Shown here: one piece after another, positions 8,055-17,864 of the stretch
How positions within the stretch are numbered: the first letter of the stretch is position 1
How the letters are laid out: the number at the start of each line of letters is the position of its first letter
NCBI RefSeq assembly: GCF_001650695.1
Contig: NZ_LWQS01000103.1
Coordinates: forward strand, 1 to 64,000
Source: Chloroflexus islandicus
GTDB lineage: Bacteria; Chloroflexota; Chloroflexia; Chloroflexales; Chloroflexaceae
Direction: 5' to 3'
DNA length: 64,000 nucleotides
The notes under the pieces: model-generated
Databases searched by the model: none
Told to the model about the DNA's origin: nothing
What the model saw: only the letters and a program-made list of their open reading frames with translations
Translations under genes and position numbers: made by a program

Positions 8055-8885
8055 ATGCCAGAGTTACCTGAAGTCGAGACGGTGGCCCGTTCGCTGGAAG
8101 CGCAGTTGCTGGGCCGCACCATTGTCGGGTTGGCGAAGCTGGATTGGCCGCGCATGCTGACCCCGCCGGCGCCGGATTTTGCCGCCTTGGTGGCCGGACG
8201 CCGGATCGAAGCGATCGGGAGGCGGGCCAAGTGGCTGTTGCTGACGCTCGATGGCGGGTGGACGCTGGCAATCCATCTGCGCATGTCGGGCCATCTGTTG
8301 GTAGCTGAACCGGCAGCCGCCGATGCGCCGCATGTCCATTTTGCCCTCGACCTCGACAATGGCCGGCGCTTGATCTTCGACGACCAGCGCAAGTTTGGCC
8401 GGGTGCATCTGCTCGATCAGCAGGGGTTGGCGATGCTTGACGCGGCCCATGGCCCCGAACCGCTGGCAGATGGGTTTACGCCAGAGGTGCTGGCTGAGCG
8501 GCTGCGCGACCGGCGCGCGCCGATCAAGGCGCTCTTGCTCGATCAGCGCCTGATTGCCGGCATTGGCAACATCTACGCCAACGAAGCACTCTGGCTAGCC
8601 CGCATCCATCCACTCACGCCGGGAGGGTCGTTGGCGGCGGAACACATCACGGCATTGCATCACGCGATTCGGGTGGTGTTGGCCGAAGCGATTGCCAATC
8701 AAGGCAGCTCATTGCGCAACTATCGGGATGGGTACGGTCGTCGTGGCAGCCAGCAAGAGCATTTTAACGTCTACGATCGCGAGGGCGAACCGTGCCCGCG
8801 TTGCCAGACGCCGGTTGAGCGGATGGTTGTCGCGCAGCGCAGCACCTATGTTTGTCCGCAATGCCAAGTGAGAGTAGGAAATTAA
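8055..8885 (+). CDS. mutM: Formamidopyrimidine-DNA glycosylase (Fpg/MutM)
   Basis: This 276-residue bifunctional glycosylase/AP lyase removes 8-oxoguanine and formamidopyrimidines. It starts MPELPEVETVARSLE, where Pro2 becomes the catalytic N-terminus and Glu3 assists. The H2TH region includes IAGIGNIYANEALW, and the C-terminal zinc finger is formed by CPRC and CPQC about 20 residues apart. The length is standard. It is the last gene of the photolyase-moaDE operon, which puts light repair and oxidative base repair together. Confidence 0.96.
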   Translation: MPELPEVETVARSLEAQLLGRTIVGLAKLDWPRMLTPPAPDFAALVAGRRIEAIGRRAKWLLLTLDGGWTLAIHLRMSGHLLVAEPAAADAPHVHFALDLDNGRRLIFDDQRKFGRVHLLDQQGLAMLDAAHGPEPLADGFTPEVLAERLRDRRAPIKALLLDQRLIAGIGNIYANEALWLARIHPLTPGGSLAAEHITALHHAIRVVLAEAIANQGSSLRNYRDGYGRRGSQQEHFNVYDREGEPCPRCQTPVERMVVAQRSTYVCPQCQVRVGN

Positions 8886-8949
8886 TGCTCTTTCGTTAGA
8901 ATGAGCTTGGCTGTTTTGCCGTTCAAGCATTGTTAGAGAGGAACATCCG

Positions 8950-9603
8950 GTGCAAGAACCCATTCTGCTTGTCGAAGACGACCACATTCTGCAACTATCG
9001 CTCACCACGATGTTGCGGCGTGACGGCTATGCAGTTGATACTGCGCGCAACGTAACCGAGGCGCGACTAGCAATTTTGGCCCGCCGCCCGCGGATTATTT
9101 TGCTCGATCTCGGTTTGCCTGACGGCAGCGGCTTCGATATTTTAAATTGGATGGCGATGGAGCCAGATCGACCGTTGATTATTGTCACTACCGCCAATGA
9201 TTCGCCCAAGGCTGCCCTTGAGGCGTTATCGCTGGGAGCATTTGATTATCTCACGAAACCGATCAATCACGATACCTTGCGCCACACTTTACGGCGGGCC
9301 GTGAGCTATGACCAGCTCCGGTTGCAGGTGCGCGAATATGAACGGCTCAAAACCGAAGTAGACGAGGCGCGGATAGCGGTGCGCGCAGTAGCTCATCATA
9401 TCAGTCAGGCGTTGACCGTCATGATGGGGGAGGCGCAACTCGTGCGCGAAGAGGTGAATGACATGTCGTTGCGCGCCAGTCTGGATCGGATTGTACGGAT
9501 GACGGAAGAGGCGGCGCAGATGATTGCTACCTTGCGCGCCGTTCGTCTCTTTGCGCCGCGTGAGAGCGGCGTCGAGCCGCCGGCAGAGACGGCGCATGAG
9601 TAA
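8950..9603 (+). CDS. Response regulator with HisKA-like C-terminal helices
   Basis: Residues 1-120 form a receiver domain with acidic residues in VEDDH, the phospho-acceptor Asp53 in LLDLGLPDG, Thr/Ser in VTTAND and Lys103 in LTKP. The remaining ~97 residues contain no DNA-binding domain. They include AVAHHISQALTVMMGEAQLV (residues ~147-165), which resembles the dimerisation/H-box helix of a histidine kinase, but no ATPase domain follows. The start is GTG, preceded by GAGAGGA. No kinase gene is adjacent. It may be a phosphorelay intermediate or protein-interaction regulator. Confidence 0.85.
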   Translation: MQEPILLVEDDHILQLSLTTMLRRDGYAVDTARNVTEARLAILARRPRIILLDLGLPDGSGFDILNWMAMEPDRPLIIVTTANDSPKAALEALSLGAFDYLTKPINHDTLRHTLRRAVSYDQLRLQVREYERLKTEVDEARIAVRAVAHHISQALTVMMGEAQLVREEVNDMSLRASLDRIVRMTEEAAQMIATLRAVRLFAPRESGVEPPAETAHE

Positions 9604-9659
9604 CGCGCAGTTGCGGCGCTGCATTAGCGGTTTGTGGTCTGATACCTGAAGGGAGAAGC

Positions 9660-10217
9660 ATGGATCAGCCCGATCTGAGCGCCTTGATTCCGCGTCTGCT
9701 ATCATTGAAACTCTTGCCGCGCACCGGTTGGCTGCAACGCGGCGTGCGCGATGTCGAGAGCATTGCCGAGCATTCGTATGGCGTGGCGGTGCTTTGCCTG
9801 CTGATCGGCGATCAGATAGCGGGTATTGATCGGGGGAAGGTCTTAGCCATCGCGCTGTTGCATGATCTGGCCGAATCGCTGCTCGGCGATCTGCCCGCTT
9901 CGGCGACCCGCTTGTTGGGGAAAGAGGCGAAGCGCCGGGCCGAGCGGGATGGGCTAGAGAGCCTGATCGGGCATTTGCCCCGCGCTGCCGAATATCTCGC
10001 CCTGTGGGATGAATACGCTGATGGCGCCTCGCCAGAGGCGCGGCTGGTCAAAGCGCTTGATCGCCTTGAGCTGATGGCGCAGGCGCTCGCCTACGAGCGG
10101 GCCGGTGCGCGTGGGCTCGATTCGTTCTGGCCGGCCAACGACGATTGGGCAGCCGAGTTTCCGCCGGTTGAAGCGCTGGCTGCCCATCTGCGAGCCGAAC
10201 GAGCGCGGCTGGGTTAA
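9660..10217 (+). CDS. HD-domain hydrolase (YfbR/HDDC2-like)
   Basis: This 185-residue HD-superfamily protein resembles 5'-deoxynucleotidases of the YfbR/HDDC2 group. Metal-binding residues are visible in SIAEHSYGVA (His) and LLHDLAESLLGD (the HD pair with Glu), with a further Asp in KALDRLELM. The length fits that group. GAAGGGAG precedes the ATG. Its stop overlaps by 4 bp the stop of the convergent PLP-enzyme gene. Substrate assignment is by family only. Confidence 0.88.
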   Translation: MDQPDLSALIPRLLSLKLLPRTGWLQRGVRDVESIAEHSYGVAVLCLLIGDQIAGIDRGKVLAIALLHDLAESLLGDLPASATRLLGKEAKRRAERDGLESLIGHLPRAAEYLALWDEYADGASPEARLVKALDRLELMAQALAYERAGARGLDSFWPANDDWAAEFPPVEALAAHLRAERARLG

Positions 10218-11332
10218 TTCGCCGCTCGTATGGCGCTGTCTAGGTCTGCCCACAAATCATCAACATCCTCAATTCCCACGCTCAACCGCAACAAGGTCGG
10301 CGGCAGGTGTTCTTGACCAGCAATGGCCGCTCTGCGCTCCATCGTTGACTCGACCGCGCCGAGGCTGGTGGCATGCCGGATGAGACGGACGTTGCGGCAG
10401 ACCGCATCAGCCACAGCGGCGTCGCCACGCACATCGAACGAGATAATCGTGCCGAAGCCTTTGAGCACGCGCTTGGCAACCTCGTGGGTTGGGTGCGAGG
10501 GCAGGCCGGGGTAGCGCACGCGGGTCACGAGCGGGTGCTGTGCGAGCCGTTGGGCCAATTCCAGCGCATTGCGCTGCGCTCGTTCGAGCCGGAGGGCCAG
10601 CGTGCGCGCGCCGCGCACCGCCAAGAAAGCCTCGAGCGTACCGGGAGTAGCGCCGGCCAAGGCGCGGGTGTGGAGCAGTTGCCGCCAGAGCGTCTCGTCG
10701 CGGGTGGTGACGACTCCCGCCAGCAGATCAGAATGGCCGCCGATAAACTTGGTGGCCGACTGCACCGACACCGTGGCGCCAAAGGCAAGCGGTTGCTGAT
10801 TGAGCGGGGTTGCAAACGTGTTGTCAACCGCCACAATCGCACCGGATTTGCGCGGCGCAGCGCAGATCGCCGCCAGATCGGCGACCGTCAGCAGCGGATT
10901 CGACGGCGACTCCAGCCAGATCAGATCGGCTTCGGCGCACGCCTGCTGCCACGCGACAGTGTCGGTCAGCGCAATGCGCTGCACCGACCAGCGTCCGCGG
11001 GCAGCGCCGGCCATCGCTAAACCGGCTACACCTTGGTAGCAATCATCGGGGATGGCAACCAGCGCGCCGGCGGCAAGCTGGTCGAAGATCGCAGCTACGG
11101 CGGCCATCCCGGAAGCGAAGGCGACCGCGTGCCCATCTTCAAGCCCACCCACGATCTCTTCGAGCGCTTCCCACGTTGGCGTCGAATCGGTGCGCGAATA
11201 CGAACGTCCGTGCCCAAGAATGAAATTGGAGGCCGGGATTGGCGGCACATTGAGCGGCGCGCCGGGTTCGGCGGAACGTCCGGCAGCGACGAGCCACGAT
11301 TCGAGTTTGAGGCTGGAAGGATGTTTCTGCAT
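10214..11332 (-). CDS. Cys/Met-metabolism PLP-dependent enzyme (cystathionine synthase/lyase family)
   Basis: The 372-residue protein belongs to the fold-type I transsulfuration family. Visible landmarks are YSRTDSTPTWEALE near residue 45, the cofactor-stacking region of FASGMAAV, WLESPSNPLL, VDNTFATP and the PLP lysine in SATKFIGGHSD. The C-terminus has the family LRLSVGIED. It acts in cystathionine, homocysteine or methionine/cysteine metabolism, but sequence alone does not separate gamma-synthase, gamma-lyase or methionine gamma-lyase. An AAGGCAG lies before the ATG. It is slightly shorter than the usual 380-400 residues. Confidence 0.88.
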   Translation of the reverse strand: MQKHPSSLKLESWLVAAGRSAEPGAPLNVPPIPASNFILGHGRSYSRTDSTPTWEALEEIVGGLEDGHAVAFASGMAAVAAIFDQLAAGALVAIPDDCYQGVAGLAMAGAARGRWSVQRIALTDTVAWQQACAEADLIWLESPSNPLLTVADLAAICAAPRKSGAIVAVDNTFATPLNQQPLAFGATVSVQSATKFIGGHSDLLAGVVTTRDETLWRQLLHTRALAGATPGTLEAFLAVRGARTLALRLERAQRNALELAQRLAQHPLVTRVRYPGLPSHPTHEVAKRVLKGFGTIISFDVRGDAAVADAVCRNVRLIRHATSLGAVESTMERRAAIAGQEHLPPTLLRLSVGIEDVDDLWADLDSAIRAAN

Positions 11333-11513
11333 GGTATATCTGCCTTTCTGCCAGCAAGTGCTTTGGCGTGCCGGCGATTATCACACCGGTGATCGGCTGT
11401 GTCAAACGTTGTGCGTGGAGCGGTTGCTACAACTCCGGCAAAATCGGCTATTATTACAGGAAGATACCGCCATCACCATCACCCCGTCCTCGCGTATGGT
11501 TGAGGAGTCCGGC

Positions 11514-12686
11514 GTGCAGATCGTCATTAATGGCAGCTTTTGGCCCCAGCCGTCAGTAGGCATTGGCCAATACCTGCATCATTTGTTGCCATGGTTGCAC
11601 CGCCTTGCCCCGCAGCACCGCTACGCCATGCTGCTGCCGGCTGGCGCAGCGTTGCCGGCGGCGCCGGTTGGGATCGAGACCATCACGGTCAAGATTAGCG
11701 GCCCCCGCCAAATCGCGAAAGTGATCTTCGAGCAGATTGCCGTGCCGGCCATTGCCGCGCGGCTGGCGCGCAACGGCCAGCCAACCGTGATCTTTGTGCC
11801 GTACTTTGCGCCGCCGTTGCGGTCGCGGTTGCCGGTGGTGACAACGATTGGCGATCTGATCCCGCTCCTGTTACCGGCCTATCGCGGCAGTTGGCTGGTG
11901 CGCGCCTATATGGCGCTGGCCCGCCGCGCGGCGCTGCGCAGTACGCATGTCATGACCTTCTCGAACTTTAGCCGCAGCGCTATTCTCAACTATCTGGGAC
12001 TGCCGCCGGAACGAGTCACGGTTGCGTATCTGGCTGCCGGCGAGCAGTACCGTCCAGCGGCGGATCGGGCGGCGGCGCAGGCGTTAGTAGCTGCCCGGTA
12101 CGGTGTCCACCCGCCCTTTATCTACTACGTCGGCGGGCTTGATGAGCGTAAAAATCTGCCCACCCTGCTGCGGGCATTCGCGCTGGTGCGGAATCGGCAT
12201 CAGCGGGTTACGTTAGCGATCGCTGGCCGGGCGCTAGGTCGTGATCCGCGCCTCTTCCCCGACATTGACGCGCTGATTGCCGATCTTGATCTGGGTGCGG
12301 CAGTGCGCCGGATCGACGTGCCGGTGGCAGATGGGCCACTGCTGTATCAGGCCTGCACCATCTTTGCTTATCCGTCGCGCTATGAGGGGTTTGGCTTGCC
12401 GCCGCTGGAAGCGATGGCGTGCGGTGCGCCGGTGATCGTCAGCGATGCGAGTTCGCTGCCGGAAGTCACCGGGGCAGCGGCGATCCGGATTGCGCCAGAC
12501 GACATTGCCGGTTGGGCGACGGCGATCAACCGGTTGCTGGAAGATGAAGCGTTACGAGACGATCTTAGTACACGCGGATTGGCGCGGGCGGCCAGTTTTT
12601 CGTACCAGCGCACGGCGGAGACCACATTGGCAGTGCTTGAGCAAGTAGCGGGCGAGCGTGCGCATCTACGGAAGGCAGTGCGATAA
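11514..12686 (+). CDS. Glycosyltransferase, family 4 (GT-B)
   Basis: This ~390-residue GT-B glycosyltransferase shows the C-terminal donor-binding pattern [18 protein letters not shown], then [19 protein letters not shown] with the E-x7-E motif and ASSLPEVTG. The N-terminal half includes [20 protein letters not shown], typical of mannosyltransferase-like members. A GTG start at 11514 is preferred because GAGGAG lies 7 bases upstream; an ATG at 11496 is also in frame. It is divergent from the PLP enzyme and far from the main polysaccharide cluster. Donor and acceptor are unknown. Confidence 0.88.
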   Translation: MQIVINGSFWPQPSVGIGQYLHHLLPWLHRLAPQHRYAMLLPAGAALPAAPVGIETITVKISGPRQIAKVIFEQIAVPAIAARLARNGQPTVIFVPYFAPPLRSRLPVVTTIGDLIPLLLPAYRGSWLVRAYMALARRAALRSTHVMTFSNFSRSAILNYLGLPPERVTVAYLAAGEQYRPAADRAAAQALVAARYGVHPPFIYYVGGLDERKNLPTLLRAFALVRNRHQRVTLAIAGRALGRDPRLFPDIDALIADLDLGAAVRRIDVPVADGPLLYQACTIFAYPSRYEGFGLPPLEAMACGAPVIVSDASSLPEVTGAAAIRIAPDDIAGWATAINRLLEDEALRDDLSTRGLARAASFSYQRTAETTLAVLEQVAGERAHLRKAVR

Positions 12687-12717
12687 CCAGCATGCCAGCC
12701 GCTCGCGCGGTTTGGGT

Positions 12718-12742
12718 AGAGACGGCCCGCCGGGCCGTCTCT
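12718..12742. repeat. Palindromic element abutting the methyltransferase start
   Basis: An 11-bp perfect stem (AGAGACGGCCC with its complement) and a 3-base loop end exactly at the base before the ATG at 12743. A near-identical palindrome occurs at 34631-34653, so it belongs to a dispersed family. It may terminate glycosyltransferase transcription or fold over the methyltransferase start. Confidence 0.7.
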
Positions 12743-13852
12743 ATGAATAAACAGGCTATTTCTATGGTTGCATCATTATTACCAATTGATCAAATTCTCT
12801 TGGGTGATTGCCTAACTATGTTGGCGCAACTTCCCGCGCAATCGGTCGATCTGATTTTTGCCGATCCACCCTACAATCTGCAATTACGCAACGAGTTGCG
12901 CCGGCCCGATCAAACGCTGGTTGATGGGGTGGATGATGCATGGGATAAGTTTGGCGATATTCAAGCCTACGATGCGTTTACGCGGGCATGGCTCAGCGAA
13001 TGCCGGCGGGTCTTAAAAGCGAGCGGCACGATCTGGGTGATCGGCTCGTACCACAACATCTTTCGGGTTGGGGCAATCATGATGGATCTTGGCTTTTGGA
13101 TCTTGAATGACGTAATCTGGCACAAGACCAACCCGATGCCCAACTTTCGCGGCACCCGCTTTCAGAACGCCACCGAGACGCTCATCTGGGCCAAAACCTC
13201 AGCCGATCAGCAGACCTACACCTTCAACTATCACGCCATGAAGCATCTGAACGACGACAAACAGATGCAAAACGTCTGGCGCATTCCGATCTGCACTGGC
13301 GCCGAGCGGATCAAGGTCAACGGCCAGAAAGCGCATTCAACCCAAAAACCGGAAGCGTTGCTCTACCGGGTGATCTTGGCTTCATCGCAGCCGGGTGACG
13401 TGGTGCTCGATCCATTTTTCGGCTCCGGCACGACCGGGGCAGTGGCGAAAAAGTTAGGCCGGCACTTTATCGGCATTGAGCAAGACCCGGCGTATGTGGC
13501 GATTGCGCGCGAGCGGATCGCTGCCATTCCCGCCCCAGCGAGCGCGGCGCTGCTGATGACACCCTCGCGCCGGGAGGCGCCGCGGGTAGCGTTTGGCGAG
13601 CTGGTGGCCGCCGGTTATGTGCAGGTTGGCGAGCGGCTCTATTCGCGGGATCGGGCAGTGGTAGCAGAGGTCAAAGCTGATGGCCACGTGGTGTGGAACG
13701 GGGTCAGCGGGTCGATCCATGCCATCGCGGCCAGAGCGCAGGGGAAACCGGCGTATAACGGGTGGGAATATTGGTATGTTGAAGACGATGCTGGCCGGTT
13801 GGCCAGCATCGACGAATTGCGGGAACGGTACCGGGCGGAACGGTTGGGGTGA
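12743..13852 (+). CDS. CcrM-like site-specific DNA methyltransferase
   Basis: The ~369-residue protein is a beta-class DNA amino-methyltransferase. The catalytic DPPYNLQL motif lies near residue 41 and the AdoMet-binding [18 protein letters not shown] near 223, with an [12 protein letters not shown] block and NPMPNFRG as in the CcrM (GANTC adenine) group. After the catalytic core, ~85 residues ([20 protein letters not shown] through the end) match the RAMA-type C-terminal domain that CcrM uses in DNA recognition. No restriction enzyme is adjacent, so it is probably a solitary regulatory methylase. Start 12743 lacks a clear ribosome site; ATG 12764 is an alternative. Confidence 0.9.
   Translation: MNKQAISMVASLLPIDQILLGDCLTMLAQLPAQSVDLIFADPPYNLQLRNELRRPDQTLVDGVDDAWDKFGDIQAYDAFTRAWLSECRRVLKASGTIWVIGSYHNIFRVGAIMMDLGFWILNDVIWHKTNPMPNFRGTRFQNATETLIWAKTSADQQTYTFNYHAMKHLNDDKQMQNVWRIPICTGAERIKVNGQKAHSTQKPEALLYRVILASSQPGDVVLDPFFGSGTTGAVAKKLGRHFIGIEQDPAYVAIARERIAAIPAPASAALLMTPSRREAPRVAFGELVAAGYVQVGERLYSRDRAVVAEVKADGHVVWNGVSGSIHAIAARAQGKPAYNGWEYWYVEDDAGRLASIDELRERYRAERLG
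13787..13810. terminator. Perfect hairpin inside the methyltransferase 3' end
   Basis: GATGCTGGCC and its exact complement are separated by GGTT, giving a 10-bp stem. It lies about 40 bases before the methyltransferase stop and beyond the end of the convergent sdhB gene. No U-tract follows on either strand. It could help stop sdh readthrough, or be a chance coding palindrome. Confidence 0.35.
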
Positions 13853-13868
13853 AATGCAATGATCACCA

Positions 13869-14660
13869 TCACCGCGCGGTGGCCGGCGCGATCGGCGTAT
13901 TCGGTTCGATCCCGCGCAACGCCGCCCCGACCAAATCACGGTTGAGCTGGGCAATCGTGTCGAGGCTGATCTCCTTGGGGCAGACAGCGGCGCATTCACC
14001 GATATTGGTGCAGTTGCCGAAACCCTCGAAATCGGCTTGCGCCACCATATTGACCACGCGCTGGTAGCGTTCGGGTTGGCCCTGCGGCAAGAGGGCAAGG
14101 TGCGTCACCTTAGCGGCGGTGAAGAGCATTGCCGAGCCGTTGGGGCAGGCGGCCACGCACGCGCCGCACCCAATGCAGGCCGCTGCGTCCATCGCCCGAT
14201 CGGCAGCGGTCTTGGGCACCGGAATGGTATTGGCGTCAGGCGCCGAGCCGGTGCTGACGCTGATATAACCACCGGCTTGAATAATGCGATCGAAGGCGCT
14301 GCGGTCAACCACCAAATCCTTGAGGATCGGGAACGCCGCTGCGCGCCACGGCTCAACCGTAATCGTATCGCCGTCGTTGAAGCTGCGCATGTGCAACTGG
14401 CAGGTGGTAATGGCATTCTTGGGGCCGTGGGCAATGCCATTAATCATCAGCGAACACATACCGCAGATGCCTTCGCGGCAATCGTGATCAAACGCCACCG
14501 GCTCTTCACCCCGCGACATCAGCTCCTCGTTGAGCACGTCGAGCATCTCGAGGAACGACATATCGGGGCTGACATTATCCATCACATACGTCTTAAACTC
14601 GCCGGGGGTCGAGCGGTTCTTCTGCCGCCAGATCTTGAGCGTGATCTTCATCGTCTTCAT
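13869..14660 (-). CDS. sdhB: Succinate dehydrogenase/fumarate reductase iron-sulfur subunit
   Basis: This 263-residue subunit carries electrons from the flavoprotein to the quinone site in the membrane complex. The [2Fe-2S] ligands are in [14 protein letters not shown] with a later Cys in ITTCQLH. The ferredoxin-like clusters are bound by [14 protein letters not shown] and [16 protein letters not shown]. The form ([13 protein letters not shown]) is that of non-proteobacterial SdhB with a five-helix SdhC. It is the last gene of sdhCAB. GGAG precedes the ATG by 7 bases. Confidence 0.96.
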   Translation of the reverse strand: MKTMKITLKIWRQKNRSTPGEFKTYVMDNVSPDMSFLEMLDVLNEELMSRGEEPVAFDHDCREGICGMCSLMINGIAHGPKNAITTCQLHMRSFNDGDTITVEPWRAAAFPILKDLVVDRSAFDRIIQAGGYISVSTGSAPDANTIPVPKTAADRAMDAAACIGCGACVAACPNGSAMLFTAAKVTHLALLPQGQPERYQRVVNMVAQADFEGFGNCTNIGECAAVCPKEISLDTIAQLNRDLVGAALRGIEPNTPIAPATAR

Positions 14661-14708
14661 AGCGTATCTCCAGCCGCCGGCCGGCGTCCCGACCGGCGGC
14701 AGTTAGGC

Positions 14709-16682
<1,974 letters not shown>

Positions 16683-16719
16683 GCGGAATTCCTCGCTCTT
16701 CTAGCGTTGGGGCGGCCTG

Positions 16720-17439
16720 TTAGGCGACAAAGCCGAAGTAGACCGCCAACGGGAAGGAGACGTTACCGATAAAGACGGCTGCCGCCACTAAGATGGCCAA
16801 GCCGCGCAACAGCCGGTCGTAAGTGCGGTTATTCCAACCCAGCGTTTGGAACATGCTCCAGACGCCGTGGTAGAGGTGCAAGCCAAGGAAGACCATCGTC
16901 AACAGGTAGAAGCCGACGATGAAAGGATTCTGGAACCCGTACACAACATTGCTATAGGTCTCGTAGGTGTCGCCGTGGGGATGGATAAATTGACCCGGCT
17001 CGTAGCCGACGACGCCGAAGGTCAGGTGCAAAATATGGTACACGATGAAGAGAAAGATCAACACGCCGCCGAAGCGCATCGTATAATCGGCATAGCCAGA
17101 TTGGCGCTTGTGCTGGCCATAGCGGCGCATGGTGGAAATGCTGCTGGCGCGCAGGCTGCGCTGGCTTTGCAAGGTCAGGCTAGTGGCTGCCCAAATGTGC
17201 AGAAAGACCGAAGCAATCAAAACAAAACGCGCGACCCAGAGTAGGTGTTCGTGGCCGAAGACGGGGTAGCCGAGTTCGCGCAGACCAGCGGCATACGCAT
17301 TGTACACCTCAGGCCCTTGATACATCTTGAGATTGCCGTACATGTGAAACACGACGAAGCCGACCAAAACAAAGCCGGTCAGCGCCATAATCACCTTCTT
17401 GCCGACCGACGTGCGGGTGAGGGTGAGCACTCCTGTCAT
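16720..17439 (-). CDS. sdhC: Succinate dehydrogenase cytochrome b subunit
   Basis: This 239-residue integral membrane protein anchors SdhAB and passes electrons to quinone through heme b. About five transmembrane helices are visible, starting with KVIMALTGFVLVGFVVFHMY; His residues in helices (FVVFHMYGN, VFLHIWA, IVYHILHLTF, LGLHLYHG) are candidate heme ligands. It is the single-polypeptide cytochrome b558 type rather than separate SdhC and SdhD. The start at 17439 (MTGVLTLTRTSVGKK) follows AAGGATGGAACG. It is first in sdhCAB, under the promoter at 17561-17589. Confidence 0.93.
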   Translation of the reverse strand: MTGVLTLTRTSVGKKVIMALTGFVLVGFVVFHMYGNLKMYQGPEVYNAYAAGLRELGYPVFGHEHLLWVARFVLIASVFLHIWAATSLTLQSQRSLRASSISTMRRYGQHKRQSGYADYTMRFGGVLIFLFIVYHILHLTFGVVGYEPGQFIHPHGDTYETYSNVVYGFQNPFIVGFYLLTMVFLGLHLYHGVWSMFQTLGWNNRTYDRLLRGLAILVAAAVFIGNVSFPLAVYFGFVA

Positions 17440-17560
17440 CGTTCCATCCTTCCCCAAACCAACATCTGCGCAACAAAAGAGATGACAACCAACTGCCGGC
17501 GTATGCCGGCAGCAGTGAAATATCCGTGACTTGCCCCACAAAGTATTGTACCGCTTCAGA

Positions 17561-17589
17561 ATTATAACGGAATTACGATCAATTGTCTA
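17561..17589 (-). promoter_or_regulatory. Sigma-70-type promoter for sdhCAB
   Basis: Read on the minus strand, TAGACA (17584-17589) is followed after 17 bases by TATAAT (17561-17566). It lies 122 bp upstream of the sdhC start, giving a leader of roughly 115 bases. Confidence 0.7.
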
Positions 17590-17864
17590 CCGATTGCAAC
17601 TGTGCGCTTATTCTTTGTGAATAAAGACGCGAGGCATTAGAAAGCCATCCGGCTTGATAAGGGCATGGGTGATTATTCGCGAAGAGAACCTATTGATCTT
17701 GAATCAATAGCAAAAAGGTCTGTTACCGGCGGCGTATTATGGCGCAATGGCTAGTGGATGGCTAGAGGTGTTGGGCAGAGGGCAGTGTGATTGGCGATAC
17801 CGAGAAACTACTAGCGGCGCACCGCAGTGCGCCGCTGCCATAGTATTGATTTGGTGTGGAAGGA
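17590..17864. other. Intergenic region between sdh promoter and AAA+ ATPase gene
   Basis: No gene is visible. It contains a weak AT-rich inverted repeat (ctattgat/atcaatag, 17690-17710) and the strong hairpin annotated at 17813-17836. The rest shows no recognisable motif. Confidence 0.5.
17813..17836 (-). terminator. Candidate terminator of the AAA+ ATPase gene
   Basis: AGCGGCGCAC and its exact complement flank a CGCA loop, giving a 10-bp GC stem about 30 bases beyond the ATPase stop. On the minus strand a T-containing run (TAGTAGTTTCTC) follows. Confidence 0.55.

Noticed and set aside
17690-17710. AT-rich inverted repeat as a terminator
   Set aside because: The stem is weak and no gene ends next to it.
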